A DNA stretch of 64,000 nucleotides from Halopenitus sp041821145 (GCF_041821145.1 NZ_JBGUBC010000006.1:62001-126000), one strand, 5' to 3'; shown: positions 8,956 through 17,655, numbered from the stretch's first letter. Notes: generated by a model from the sequence alone, not told the origin. Numbers and translations are program-made.

Positions 8956-9390
8956 ATGCCACGACGTGATCCGTTCGAGGAGATCGAGCAGCTCTTCGAT
9001 CGAATGGGCCGCGAGTTCGAGCAGATCGGCGGCGATCTGGAGAGTAGCCTCGGCGGCGGCTTCAACGTCGATGTCACGGAGGACGACGAGACGATCACGG
9101 TCGTTGCCGACCTCCCGGGATACGATCGTGACGAGATCGACGTGACACTCGCCGACCGAACGCTCACGATCGCAGCCGAACGGTCCGAGGAGCACGCCGA
9201 CGAAGAGTCCGATGACGACGTCCAGTATCACCGCCGCGAGCGTCGGAGCCGCTCCGTCTCCCGACGGATCCGGCTTCCGGCTGACGTCGACGAGTCCGCG
9301 GTGTCGGCCAGTTATAACAACGGCGTATTGACGATCGAACTCCCGAAACAGACCGCCGATGCCGGCGGCCACCACATCGACGTCGAGTGA
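8956..9390 (+). CDS. hsp20: Small heat-shock protein Hsp20
   Basis: The 144-residue protein starts at the ATG at 8956 (MPRRDPFEEIEQLFDRM), which matches the usual haloarchaeal Hsp20 beginning; the longer frame has no similarity. A central alpha-crystallin domain runs from about residue 35 to 130 (FNVDVTEDDETI through ADLPGYDRDEIDV to YNNGVLTIELPK, ending in the conserved beta-9 strand). These proteins hold unfolding proteins as ATP-independent oligomeric chaperones. The gene is free-standing; a heat-inducible promoter could not be confirmed by eye. Confidence 0.92.
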   Translation: MPRRDPFEEIEQLFDRMGREFEQIGGDLESSLGGGFNVDVTEDDETITVVADLPGYDRDEIDVTLADRTLTIAAERSEEHADEESDDDVQYHRRERRSRSVSRRIRLPADVDESAVSASYNNGVLTIELPKQTADAGGHHIDVE

Positions 9391-9445
9391 GAATCGCATT
9401 CGGCGGAAGCATCACTCGCTTGGACGTCCCGTGAACCGATTGTGA

Positions 9446-10642
9446 ATGTTTAGAGACGAACCATCGCCGGACGTCGTCGTGATCGGTGGCGGGGTCATCG
9501 GCTGTGCGATCGCGCGCGAGCTAGCCCCGAATCGTCGGGTGCTCCTGCTCGAACGCGATCGGATCGCCTCGGGTGCAACCGGACGTGCCGCCGGCGAGGT
9601 GACGATGACGCCGTCGTACCCGAATCACCCGGCGATCGCCGCCCACGCGAACGAGTTCTTCAGGCGATACGATGCGACCGACGCCATCGACTACGTCGAG
9701 ATACCGAGCGTCGAGCCGGTGTCTCCGGATCGGGAGGAGACCGCCAGGATGCGCGTCGACCGACTTCGAAACGAGGGGGGTGATGGCGGCCTCGACGTCG
9801 ATTTTCTCCCGTCAGAGACGGTCGAGCGGCGGTGGCCCGCGCTGGAACTGTCCGAGTACGTGGGGGCGGTTCGATTCGGCGAAACCGGCTACCTCGACCC
9901 GTCCAGGCTTGCGAACGCCCTGCGGATCGACGCCGAGGACGCTGGCGCACGCGTCGAAACGTGCGTTCGGGCGACCGGCGTCCTCGTCGATGGCGGCGGT
10001 GCTGGCGGCGGAGAAGCCGGAACCGTCGTCGGCGTCGAGACCGATCGCGGCACCGTCGACTGTTCGACCGTCGTCGCGGCGGCTGGGTGGCGGACCCGCG
10101 ATCTCCTCACACCTCACCTTCCGATCCCGATTCGTCCCTATCGGACCCAGTGCGTGCTGGTTCGATCACCCGCCCTCCGTCCCGGATCGGCGCCGATGGG
10201 CTGGCTTCCCGGACCGGACATCTACTTTCGGCCCATGGGGGACGACGACCTGCTCGTCGGCGGTCGATCCGCCGCGGTCGAGGATCCCGAATCGGCGAGC
10301 CGATCGGCCGACGAGGCGTTTCGCGAGCACGTAGCAACGGTCGTTCCCGATCTGCTCGCCGATGCCGAGCCAGTTCACATCGTCGATGACTGGGCCGGGA
10401 TCGATGCGGCGACCCCCGACACTCGACCGATCATCGATCGACCTTCGGCGGGACCGGCCGGCCTCATCGTTGCGACGGGCTTCCACGGTCGCGGCGTGAT
10501 GACTGCCCCCGTCGCCGGCACGCTCGTTCGGTGTTTGATCGAGGAGACGGATCCGCCGTTCTCCGCCGATCCCTTCGAACTCTCTCGATTCGAGGACCGC
10601 TCGGCCGACTTCCCGTTCGTTTCGATAAGCGAGGGTGGCTGA
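9446..10642 (+). CDS. FAD-dependent oxidoreductase (DAO family)
   Basis: This 398-residue flavoprotein has an N-terminal Rossmann FAD-binding motif (VVIGGGVIGCAIARE, residues about 10-24) and an ERDRIASGATGRAAG segment. A C-terminal FAD-closing region with the ATGFHGRGVMTAPV motif, near residue 350, is typical of glycine/sarcosine/D-amino-acid oxidase-like enzymes. An insertion rich in glycine near residue 185 may be a surface loop. The family removes hydrogen from amines or amino acids. The substrate is not determinable and no partner genes are adjacent. Confidence 0.88.
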   Translation: MFRDEPSPDVVVIGGGVIGCAIARELAPNRRVLLLERDRIASGATGRAAGEVTMTPSYPNHPAIAAHANEFFRRYDATDAIDYVEIPSVEPVSPDREETARMRVDRLRNEGGDGGLDVDFLPSETVERRWPALELSEYVGAVRFGETGYLDPSRLANALRIDAEDAGARVETCVRATGVLVDGGGAGGGEAGTVVGVETDRGTVDCSTVVAAAGWRTRDLLTPHLPIPIRPYRTQCVLVRSPALRPGSAPMGWLPGPDIYFRPMGDDDLLVGGRSAAVEDPESASRSADEAFREHVATVVPDLLADAEPVHIVDDWAGIDAATPDTRPIIDRPSAGPAGLIVATGFHGRGVMTAPVAGTLVRCLIEETDPPFSADPFELSRFEDRSADFPFVSISEGG

Positions 10643-10776
10643 GCGAACGCCCCGTCGGCGACATCACAGTTCAAATCGCCGGCCCCCTTCACGAGTCCCC
10701 GGTCGATCGTGGGCGACTCGCCCGTGAGCGTCACCGGCAATACTCTTTTGGTGCTCAATCGATAACATTCATATGT

Positions 10777-10959
10777 ATGGGTTTTGGGAGCTACGATGAA
10801 TCCGAACAGGAGAATCAGGACCTGGATGCGGATTTCGAGGACGACGACGGGGTCCGCACCGCCGAGAACGACCACCAGGGGCAGGTGGAATACGAGATCG
10901 GCGCGTCCAACGACGAACTGTTGGATCGACTCCAGGACATCAAAGACCACGGGGAGTAG
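10777..10959 (+). CDS. Small acidic haloarchaeal protein (DUF5786-like)
   Basis: This is a 60-residue acidic protein beginning MGFGSYDESEQENQ and ending LLDRLQDIKDHGE. The start and end motifs match the small haloarchaeal family named DUF5786, of unknown role. The ATG at 10777 was chosen over upstream in-frame codons because the family begins there, and a TTTTGGTG promoter-like box lies about 28-30 nt upstream, fitting a leaderless mRNA. The next gene (UPF0215) starts seven nucleotides after its stop, so co-transcription is likely. Confidence 0.8.
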   Translation: MGFGSYDESEQENQDLDADFEDDDGVRTAENDHQGQVEYEIGASNDELLDRLQDIKDHGE

Positions 10960-10965
10960 CACTCG

Positions 10966-11568
10966 GTGAAACCCGGCAGCCGCTCGCTCGGGATCGCCTT
11001 CAGTGACGGACCCGAGCGGAGCCGGATCGGGGGTGCGCTCGTTCGTGTGAACGGTCGAGTGGACGATCTGGTCGGGGGGAGCTGTGACGTCGGCGGTACG
11101 GATGCGACTGCAGCCGTGATCGATATCTTCGAGACGCTCGACAGAGAGGACGTACGACGTCTCGTGATCGCCGGGATCGCTCCCGCGTGGTTCAACCTCG
11201 TGGACCTCCGGACGGTCCACCGAGCGGTCGATCGTCCCGTTCTCTCCGTCTCCTTCGAGGCGAGTCCCGGGCTTGAGCCGGCCATCCGTGAGGCGTTCGA
11301 CGGCGACGAACGCCGCGACCGACTGGCCATTTATCGGTCGCTCCCCGACCGTCACCGGGTTGGGATCGGGGGCAGCGGCGTCGACGGTGACTCGATCGAG
11401 GACGAGACCACTTCCGACCTCTTCGTGCGCTCGGCGGGTATCGAACCGGAACGGGCCGACGAGATCGTCCGTGCGTTGAGGATCAACGATGCGCAACGAC
11501 CCGAACCGGTTCGGGTTGCAAAGCGGACTGCACGGGCGTTTCGGCGGTTCGCCGCGGCTCCCGAGTGA
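10966..11568 (+). CDS. UPF0215 (DUF99) endonuclease V-like protein
   Basis: This 200-residue protein starts at a GTG at 10966, six nucleotides after the preceding stop. It begins with GIAFSDG and contains the VIAGIAPAWFNLVDL core and the RPVLSVSFEASPGL segment, characteristic of the archaeal UPF0215/DUF99 family, which has the endonuclease V fold. Family members are thought to act on deaminated or otherwise modified nucleic acid, but no activity is firmly assigned. Its place immediately before a uracil-DNA glycosylase gene is consistent with a repair role (inference). Confidence 0.85.
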   Translation: MKPGSRSLGIAFSDGPERSRIGGALVRVNGRVDDLVGGSCDVGGTDATAAVIDIFETLDREDVRRLVIAGIAPAWFNLVDLRTVHRAVDRPVLSVSFEASPGLEPAIREAFDGDERRDRLAIYRSLPDRHRVGIGGSGVDGDSIEDETTSDLFVRSAGIEPERADEIVRALRINDAQRPEPVRVAKRTARAFRRFAAAPE

Positions 11569-11652
11569 GACTGCCGCTTCGATCGCTTCCTTCGAGCTTC
11601 GCGGTTCGAGCGACCCGATCGGCTTTTTGTCCCTCGCGGTCGCCGGATCGGT

Positions 11653-12312
11653 ATGGAACACGACGACGGATCGGACGCCTCGAGCGCGACCCTCGACGAC
11701 GATCTTCGGGTCAGCGACTGTACGCGCTGTCCGGCACTCGTCGAATCGCGTTCGCGGATCGTGAACGGAACCGGCCCGACCGATGCCGATCTCGTGTTCG
11801 TCGGCGAGGCACCGGGCGCCGACGAGGACGAGCGTGGCGAGCCGTTCGTCGGGCGCTCCGGCGACGTCCTTGACGAAGCGCTTCGGAAGGCGGGGCTCGT
11901 TCGATCGGACGTCCGGATCACGAACTGTGTGCGGTGCCGGCCCCCCGACAATCGGGATCCCTCCGTCGAGGAGTTGTCGAACTGTCGCGGCCATCTGCTG
12001 GCCGAAATCGAGGGGCTCGATCCCGAGTTGATCGTCACTCTCGGGAAGGTTCCGAGCCAGCATCTTCTCGAACGCGATGTCGCGATCACGTCCGAGGCTG
12101 GCTCCGTCCTCGACTCGCGGATCGGTGGTGCCTCCCGGCGCGTGCTCCTGTCAGTCCATCCCGCGGCGACGCTGTACGATCGAAGCCAGCGCGAGGGATT
12201 CTTCGAGGGGATCGTCGAGGCCGCCCAAATCGCCGGACTCACGGAGAATGGGAATCCCGATTCCGATGGCATGGAGGGGGGCGGCGGCCAGTCTCGACTG
12301 GGGGAGTTTTGA
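11653..12312 (+). CDS. udg: Uracil-DNA glycosylase, family 4 type (Fe-S)
   Basis: This 219-residue enzyme removes uracil from DNA arising by cytosine deamination. The family motif GEAPGADEDERGEPFVGRSG near residue 50 is clear. Four cysteines in family-4 spacing (CTRC near residue 23, then in ITNCVRCRPP and LSNCRGH) would bind a 4Fe-4S cluster. The late motif LSVHPAATLY supplies the catalytic-loop histidine. A short glycine-rich tail follows. It starts at the ATG at 11653, just after a TTTTTG promoter-like box, and ends 89 nt before hisH. Confidence 0.93.
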   Translation: MEHDDGSDASSATLDDDLRVSDCTRCPALVESRSRIVNGTGPTDADLVFVGEAPGADEDERGEPFVGRSGDVLDEALRKAGLVRSDVRITNCVRCRPPDNRDPSVEELSNCRGHLLAEIEGLDPELIVTLGKVPSQHLLERDVAITSEAGSVLDSRIGGASRRVLLSVHPAATLYDRSQREGFFEGIVEAAQIAGLTENGNPDSDGMEGGGGQSRLGEF

Positions 12313-12401
12313 CCATCGACGGGGCCGATCCTCGCGTCGCGATCACCGCCTTCGAGTGCCGGGAGGGAAACCGACTTGACGACGGCCCGCCCAGGATACG
12401 T

Positions 12402-13061
12402 ATGAGCATTCCCGAGCCACCCGATGAGGTGCTGGCCGAGATCGTGATCGTGGATTACGGTCTCGGAAACCTGCGATCCGCCACGCGCGGGCTGGAGCGT
12501 GCGGGCGCATCGGTGACGATCTCCGACGATCCCGAGACGTTTGCTGCCGCGGACGGCGTCGTCCTCCCTGGCGTCGGCGCGTTTCGCGAGGGCATGGAGA
12601 ACGCCGGTCCCTATCGCGAGGCGCTCGTCGAGCACGCCGAGGCGGGGCGGCCGCTCTTCGGCATCTGTCTCGGGATGCAGATGCTTCTCACTTCGAGTGA
12701 GGAGGCCGACCACGCCGGCCAGGGCGAGGTTCGCGGCCTCGATCTGATCCCTGGACGAAACGTCCGGTTCGACGTCGACGAGAAGGTCCCTCACATGGGC
12801 TGGAACGACCTCTCGGTCGAGCGCCCCCACCCGATCGCTGAGGGGATCGACGACCGCTACGCGTACTTCGTTCACTCCTATTATGCCGATCCCGCCGACG
12901 CCAGTGCGGTCGTCGCCACGACCGACCACGGCGTCGAGTTTCCCGCGATCGTCGCCAACGATGCCGGCAACGTCTTCGGCACGCAGTTCCACCCCGAAAA
13001 AAGCGGGGAGACGGGACTGCGGATCCTTCGAAACTTCGTCGAGTACTGCGCCGATCGGTGA
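12402..13061 (+). CDS. hisH: Imidazole glycerol phosphate synthase, glutaminase subunit HisH
   Basis: This is the class I glutamine amidotransferase that supplies ammonia to HisF in histidine synthesis. The frame is open from 11934, overlapping the glycosylase gene, but the HisH sequence begins at the ATG at 12402 (MSIPEPPDEV, then IVIVDYGLGNLRS), giving 219 residues. Catalytic elements are the LFGICLGMQML nucleophile elbow (Cys), and FGTQFHPEKS with the His-x-Glu pair. The VPHMGWN segment contacts the partner subunit. No other his genes are adjacent, which is common in haloarchaea. Confidence 0.96.
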   Translation: MSIPEPPDEVLAEIVIVDYGLGNLRSATRGLERAGASVTISDDPETFAAADGVVLPGVGAFREGMENAGPYREALVEHAEAGRPLFGICLGMQMLLTSSEEADHAGQGEVRGLDLIPGRNVRFDVDEKVPHMGWNDLSVERPHPIAEGIDDRYAYFVHSYYADPADASAVVATTDHGVEFPAIVANDAGNVFGTQFHPEKSGETGLRILRNFVEYCADR

Positions 13062-13194
13062 CCGAGTTCCGGTGTCCCGTGGTGGTGTTGTTTCGCTCGG
13101 TCTCCGGAGAGACGAGGCGATTCACTCCGTTTCGGTGGTGCCGAAAGTCACCCGTCTTCGGTGGAGTTACGACGCCGGGCGCGGATGAACGCGT

Positions 13195-14484
13195 ATGCAT
13201 ACGCTTGCCGTGACCGGCGGTCGGGTGTTGCGCCCCGACGGTCGGGTGACGACCGATGACGTGCTGGTCGACGTGGATGCCGGAACGATCGAAGTGATCG
13301 GTCCCGACCTCGACGGCGACGAGACACTCGACGCCTCGGGTGGACTCGTCATGCCCGGGTTGGTGAACGCCCACACCCACGTCTCGATGACTCTGCTTCG
13401 GGGATACGCCGACGACAAGCCGCTCGACACGTGGCTTCGCGAGGACATCTGGCCGGTGGAAGCCGAGTTGACTGACGAGGACATCGAAGTCGGCGCTGAA
13501 CTCGGCATTCTCGAAATGATTCGTTCGGGAACCACCGCCTTCGCGGACATGTACTTCTCGATGGACCGTGTGGCCGACGTCGTCGAGCGCGCCGGCGTCC
13601 GCGCACGTCTCGGCCGGGGTATCATCACGGTCGGGAAGGATCCCGATGCGGCCCGTGCCGACCTCGAAACGGGCGTCGAGTTCGCGACGACCTACGACGG
13701 TGCCGCGGACGGACGGATCCGAACCGCTCTGATGCCCCACTCGTTGACGACCGTCGACGAGCCCATTCTCGAGGAAGCCGTCGATCTGGCGGCCGCCCAC
13801 GATCTCCCGATCCATCTCCATGCTAACGAGACTGAAACCGAGGTCGAACCGATCGTCTCCGAACGGGGGAGCCGTCCCCTCGAATATGCTGATGAGTGCG
13901 GCATGCTCGCCCCCTCGACGTTCATCGCTCATGGCGTCCACCTCGATGATTCGGAGATCTCTCGGCTCGCCGAACGAGACACGTCGGTCGTCCACTGTCC
14001 TGCCTCGAACATGAAACTCGCCTCGGGGATCGCTCCCGTCGAGCGGTTGCGCGAGGCCGGCGTGACCGTGGGGATCGGGACCGACGGTGCCGCCTCGAAC
14101 AACGACCTCGACGTATTCGACGAGATGCGCGACGCCGCGATGGTCGGCAAACTCGGTGCCGACGACGCCACGGCGGTTCCCGCGGCGGCGGCCGTGGAGA
14201 TGGCGACTCGTGGCGGCTCCTCCGCGGTCGGGCTTCCCGGTGGCCGAATAGAGGCCGGTGCCGCGGCCGATCTGATCGTCGTCGATATGGAAGCGCCACA
14301 TCTCACACCTGCTCACGACGTGGTTTCACATCTGGCGTACGCGGTCCGGGGCTCGGACGTCCGTCACAGCGTGTGCGACGGTGCGGTTCTCATGCGTGAT
14401 CGGACGGTTACGACCCTCGATGCCGACGCGGTGATGGATCGCGCTACCGAGATCGCTGCCGACCTCGTCGCGCGCGCCGAGTGA
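13195..14484 (+). CDS. mtaD: MTA/SAH deaminase (amidohydrolase)
   Basis: This 429-residue metal-dependent amidohydrolase matches 5'-methylthioadenosine/S-adenosylhomocysteine deaminases. Metal ligands appear in order: HTHVSMTLLRG (HxH plus the substrate-contacting LLRGY), HLHANET, IAHGVHLDD, and GTDGAASNNDLD with the catalytic Asp. The product of SAH deamination is S-inosylhomocysteine. The next gene is S-adenosylhomocysteinase, so two genes acting on the same toxic by-product of methylation lie together, though separated by a 386-bp gap. Substrate preference among MTA, SAH and adenosine is not resolved by sequence. Confidence 0.88.
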   Translation: MHTLAVTGGRVLRPDGRVTTDDVLVDVDAGTIEVIGPDLDGDETLDASGGLVMPGLVNAHTHVSMTLLRGYADDKPLDTWLREDIWPVEAELTDEDIEVGAELGILEMIRSGTTAFADMYFSMDRVADVVERAGVRARLGRGIITVGKDPDAARADLETGVEFATTYDGAADGRIRTALMPHSLTTVDEPILEEAVDLAAAHDLPIHLHANETETEVEPIVSERGSRPLEYADECGMLAPSTFIAHGVHLDDSEISRLAERDTSVVHCPASNMKLASGIAPVERLREAGVTVGIGTDGAASNNDLDVFDEMRDAAMVGKLGADDATAVPAAAAVEMATRGGSSAVGLPGGRIEAGAAADLIVVDMEAPHLTPAHDVVSHLAYAVRGSDVRHSVCDGAVLMRDRTVTTLDADAVMDRATEIAADLVARAE

Positions 14485-14870
14485 AGTTGCGGTGCATTCA
14501 CGAGTGTCGATTCTTCACCAATCCAACCGTTCTCCGTCAAAACCGGCGGTATAAACGATCATAAACGGTTTTTACAGTCCGAACGGCGAGGGGGATTTAT
14601 TCTCTCCCCGTCCCTCGTTGAAAGTGCGGGCGACATGGGTTACAGGCACACGATGGGGGGTTTCCCGGGACGTCCATCATCGGACGTATCCACTCACCAC
14701 ACCACTCACCACACCACTTCTCCCGGGCTCCTCGTTAGTTCCACCGTTCACCCACAGCACTCACTACCGTCGCCCCATTCTTCCTGATCGCCAGTGAGAC
14801 ACTTCTTCGCTGGAATGCCCCGTCGATCGGTGTCGGTAGGGTTTTTGAGCGCCGCGGGAAACGATGGGGC
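14485..14870. other. Gene-poor gap with short repeats and a possible 51-residue ORF
   Basis: This 386-bp stretch between mtaD and ahcY has no gene I can support. It contains a GATTTATTC box (about 14595-14604), a possible ATG-started 51-residue frame at 14635-14790 rich in His/Thr, a two-copy 12-bp tandem repeat CACTCACCACAC (14691-14714), and short dyads such as CGTCC/GGACG around 14670-14690. The 3' end holds the ahcY promoter. It could encode a small RNA or short peptide; nothing matches SRP or RNase P RNA by eye. Confidence 0.4.
14842..14849 (+). promoter_or_regulatory. TATA-like box of ahcY
   Basis: The stretch TTTTTGAG, about 27 nt before the ahcY ATG, is positioned like an archaeal box A for a leaderless transcript. 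This is a positional prediction; no transcription start data are available here. Confidence 0.45.
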
Positions 14871-16157
14871 ATGACCGATCCGTACCCACCGGTGACGGAC
14901 CAACTCGCGGACCCGGAGGCGGCCCGCGAGGAGGGCCGTCGGAAGATGGACTGGGCGATCCAGCACATGCCGATCCTCTCGGAACTTCGTGATCCCTTCG
15001 TCGCGGACGAACCGCTTGCGGGAGAAGTCATTGGGATGGCGATGCACGTCGAGGCGAAGACGGCGAACCTCGTCGAGTTGTTGGCCGACGGCGGTGCGGA
15101 GGTTGCCATCACCGGCTGTAACCCGCTTTCGACCCACGACGACGTCTCGGCCGCCCTCGACGCCCACGAGAACATCTCCTCGTATGCGGTTCGTGGCGTC
15201 GGCGACGAGGCCTACTACGACGCGATGCACGCCGTCGTCGCCCACGAACCGACGATCACCGTCGATGACGGGATGGACATGGTCAAACTCGTCCACGAGG
15301 AGTATCCCGAACTGATCGACTCCATCGTCGGCGGCGCCGAGGAGACCACTACGGGCGTCCACCGCCTCCGAGCGATGGATACGGACGACGAACTCCTGTA
15401 TCCCGTCTTCGCGGTCAACGACACGCCGATGAAGCGGCTCTTCGACAACGTCCACGGCACCGGTGAGTCGTCGCTCGCCACGATCGCGATGACGACGAAC
15501 CTCTCGTTCGCCGGCAAGAACGTGGTCGTCGGCGGCTACGGCTACTGCGGCAAAGGGGTCGCAAAGAAGGCGTCCGGGCAGAACGCGAACGTGATCGTCA
15601 CCGAAGTCGAGCCGCGACGGGCCCTCGAAGCCCACATGGAGGGCTACGACGTGATGCCGATGACGGAGGCGGCCGCGAAAGGCGACGTCTTCATCACCAC
15701 GACCGGCAATCGGGACGTGATCACCCGAGAGCACTTCGAGCGCATGGCGGACGGCGTCCTGCTCGCGAACGCCGGTCACTTCGACGTCGAGGTCAACCTC
15801 GAGGATCTCGAGGATCTCGCCGTCGATCGGTTCGAGGCCCGCGAGGGCGTCGAGGCCTACGAGATGCCCGACGGCCGGAAGCTGAACGTGATCGCTGAGG
15901 GGCGCCTCGTCAACCTCGCGGCGCCGATCGCGCTCGGTCACCCGGTCGAGGTCATGGACCAGAGCTTCGGCATCCAGGCCGTCTGCGTGCGCGAGTTGGT
16001 CGAGAACGGCGACGCCTATGGGCCGGGCGTCCACGACGTCCCCGACGACCTCGATCGGGAAGTTGCCGAGATCAAACTCGCTGCCGAGGGCGTCGAACAC
16101 GATGCGCTCTCGCCCGAACAGCGCGACTACATGGATAGCTGGGAACACGGAACGTGA
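14871..16157 (+). CDS. ahcY: S-adenosylhomocysteinase
   Basis: This NAD-dependent enzyme splits S-adenosylhomocysteine into adenosine and homocysteine, relieving product inhibition of methyltransferases. It has 428 residues, full length for archaeal forms. Landmarks are MHVEAKTANLVELL near the N-terminus, FAVNDTPMKRLFDNVHGTGES (substrate domain Lys/Asp/Asn), the NAD-binding GGYGYCGKGVAKKA glycine motif, and TTTGNRDVI, GHFDVEV and GHPVEVMDQSF near the C-terminus. It follows the MTA/SAH deaminase gene. The start at 14871 fits both the family beginning and the leaderless promoter spacing. Confidence 0.97.
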   Translation: MTDPYPPVTDQLADPEAAREEGRRKMDWAIQHMPILSELRDPFVADEPLAGEVIGMAMHVEAKTANLVELLADGGAEVAITGCNPLSTHDDVSAALDAHENISSYAVRGVGDEAYYDAMHAVVAHEPTITVDDGMDMVKLVHEEYPELIDSIVGGAEETTTGVHRLRAMDTDDELLYPVFAVNDTPMKRLFDNVHGTGESSLATIAMTTNLSFAGKNVVVGGYGYCGKGVAKKASGQNANVIVTEVEPRRALEAHMEGYDVMPMTEAAAKGDVFITTTGNRDVITREHFERMADGVLLANAGHFDVEVNLEDLEDLAVDRFEAREGVEAYEMPDGRKLNVIAEGRLVNLAAPIALGHPVEVMDQSFGIQAVCVRELVENGDAYGPGVHDVPDDLDREVAEIKLAAEGVEHDALSPEQRDYMDSWEHGT

Positions 16158-16256
16158 ACCCCGAGGCAGTCAGCCTGCGCCGCCTGTAGACCCCGCCTTC
16201 GACGTAGTGACCGACCGCGATCTCCCCGACGAGCGTCCCACCGATCCGAGCGTCGC

Positions 16257-16263
16257 GTTTTTA
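16257..16263 (+). promoter_or_regulatory. TATA-like box ahead of the hjc leader ORF
   Basis: TTTTTAT is centred 28 nt before the ATG at 16288, the exact spacing of leaderless haloarchaeal genes. No comparable box lies about 27 nt before the hjc ATG at 16334, which supports a transcript beginning at the short upstream ORF. Confidence 0.5.
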
Positions 16264-16287
16264 TCGGAGAGCGTGCAATTCTCGACG

Positions 16288-16344
16288 ATGACCGACCTAC
16301 GGGAGTACGCCGTCGTCGCTCTGGAGGCGATCGATGTCCGCTAA
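16288..16344 (+). CDS. 18-residue leader ORF overlapping the hjc start
   Basis: The short frame reads MTDLREYAVVALEAIDVR and stops with TAA at 16342-16344, eleven nucleotides inside hjc, so the two reading frames overlap at the hjc start codon. Its ATG lies 28 nt after the centre of a TTTTTAT box, which suggests that it, not hjc, is the first frame on a leaderless transcript. Ribosomes ending here would be delivered to the hjc ATG, implying translational coupling. The peptide resembles no family I recognise; it may also be only a fortuitous frame. Confidence 0.45.
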   Translation: MTDLREYAVVALEAIDVR

Positions 16345-16756
16345 CCGGAAGGGTGACCGCCGTGAGCGCGAGCTCGTCAACGCCCTCGACGAGGCTGGCT
16401 TCGCGGTGATGCGAGCGCCCGCAAGCGGCAGTGCGACCGAACGCGAGCTCCCGGACGTCCTCGCTGGAAACGGTGAGCGATTCTACGCCATTGAGGCAAA
16501 ATCGAGCGCCGGCGACCCGATCTACCTCTCGGGCGAGGAAGTGGAGGCGTTGTTGTTCTTCTCGCAGAACTTCGGGGCGAAAGCACGGATCGCCGTCCGG
16601 TTCGACCGCGAGGACTGGTATTTTTTTCACCCCGGAGATCTCTACACCACCGACGGCGGCAACTACCGAGTGAAAAAGGAGACCGCGCTCGCGGACGGAA
16701 CCGATTTCACGGAGTTCGTTGGCGATTCGACCCGAATGACCCTCGACGACCTGTAG
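16334..16756 (+). CDS. hjc: Holliday junction resolvase Hjc
   Basis: This 140-residue archaeal resolvase cuts four-way DNA junctions symmetrically during recombination. The nuclease core is visible: the N-terminal KGDRRERELVNAL helix with Glu11/Glu13, RELPDVLAG with Asp41, and YAIEAKSS with the Glu54-x-Lys56 pair. The length is typical. It starts inside the end of an 18-codon upstream frame, so translation may be coupled. It is convergent with the SWIM zinc-finger gene, whose stop lies 33 nt downstream. Confidence 0.95.
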   Translation: MSANRKGDRRERELVNALDEAGFAVMRAPASGSATERELPDVLAGNGERFYAIEAKSSAGDPIYLSGEEVEALLFFSQNFGAKARIAVRFDREDWYFFHPGDLYTTDGGNYRVKKETALADGTDFTEFVGDSTRMTLDDL

Positions 16757-16789
16757 GGCTGCTTTCGCGGTCGTTCGGGGGCGTCCCAC

Positions 16790-17626
16790 TCAGGCGTCCG
16801 CTCGATCGGCGCTTCCGATCTCCGTCTTCCTCGTCGCCTGCATCCGGTCCCGATAGTCGTCCTCGCTCGTCCGTCGAAGCCGGGAGGCGGGGAACCGGTA
16901 GCGCTTTCGCTCGACCGTCTCTCCGGATTCGCGCGCGGAATCGACGTATTCCGCCTCGATGACCGGCTCGTGGGAGCCGTAGTCGGCGTTGGTGGCATAC
17001 TCGCTCACCCGCCGTCCTTCGTCGGTTTCCACGGCGTCAGCGCGATCCGACGTGACGGCGGTCACTACGAGTCGGTTTCCGGTCTCGCGGTCCCGGACGG
17101 TCTCGCCGGGCTCGAACTGATGCGTCTCACAGAGGTAAGATCCCGTGGCTGCGGTCGACACGAACGTCTCGCGTCCACAGACCGCACAGACGCTGATCCG
17201 CTCGTCCGGCGCGGGGACGGTACCGTTCGTCACCTCCATGGCAACCCGTCGACGATGTTTACACCGGGCACCGCGGATCGCGGCGTCCGGACACGTACAG
17301 CTCCCGGCGTCAAGCGAGACGACGTACGTTCCACCGTCCGTCTCCACGATGTATCGTCGATCGCGGGTCGGTCGGATCGTCATCGGTTCGGTTCGCGCAC
17401 GTGCGGTACGAGTCTCGGATTCGTTTTTGACCGTCGGATCGGTTTCGATCGTCGGATCCGATTCCCTCCGGTCGGGCTCGCCCGTGTGTTCCTCGGCGGA
17501 ACCGATCGAGGGCTCCTGTGGAAACGGTGGTTCGTCCCCCGATCGATCGGGGGTATCGTCAGTTGACGCGGGTTTGTTGGGGGTGTGCGTCATTCGATCA
17601 CTCGAAGGTATATTCCTTCGTTTCAT
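16790..17626 (-). CDS. SWIM zinc-finger domain protein
   Basis: The protein has 278 residues from the ATG at 17626 (MKRRNIPSSD); an alternative ATG at 17593 (MTHTPNK) would shorten it by eleven. A disordered acidic N-terminal third precedes a SWIM motif (CTCPDAAIRGARCKH: CxCx..CxH) near residue 135, then a second zinc site in ISVCAVCGRETF plus a later Cys/His pair. SWIM fingers bind DNA or protein, often in recombination or transposase-related proteins. An ATTTAAAT box at 17648-17655 lies 25 nt above the 17626 start, which decided the start. Function unknown. Confidence 0.75.
   Translation of the reverse strand: MKRRNIPSSDRMTHTPNKPASTDDTPDRSGDEPPFPQEPSIGSAEEHTGEPDRRESDPTIETDPTVKNESETRTARARTEPMTIRPTRDRRYIVETDGGTYVVSLDAGSCTCPDAAIRGARCKHRRRVAMEVTNGTVPAPDERISVCAVCGRETFVSTAATGSYLCETHQFEPGETVRDRETGNRLVVTAVTSDRADAVETDEGRRVSEYATNADYGSHEPVIEAEYVDSARESGETVERKRYRFPASRLRRTSEDDYRDRMQATRKTEIGSADRADA
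17603..17620. repeat. Inverted repeat CGAAGG-N6-CCTTCG inside the 5' end of the SWIM gene
   Basis: Perfect 6-bp arms flank a TATATT spacer. The site lies just inside the longer version of the SWIM gene, or between its promoter and ATG if the shorter start at 17593 is used. In the second case it would be a 5'-UTR hairpin or an autoregulatory operator. Confidence 0.6.
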
Positions 17627-17647
17627 GTGGAACTGGGTGCCCCGCGT

Positions 17648-17655
17648 ATTTAAAT
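17648..17655 (-). promoter_or_regulatory. TATA-like box of the SWIM gene
   Basis: ATTTAAAT is a strong archaeal box A in this GC-rich context and sits 25 nt upstream of the ATG at 17626 on the minus strand, fitting a leaderless transcript. Confidence 0.55.

Noticed and set aside
10375..12992. Two long (over 540 codons) minus-strand frames opposite the oxidoreductase, UPF0215, UDG and hisH genes
   Set aside because: The plus-strand genes are clear family members throughout the interval; the minus frames are low-complexity shadows.
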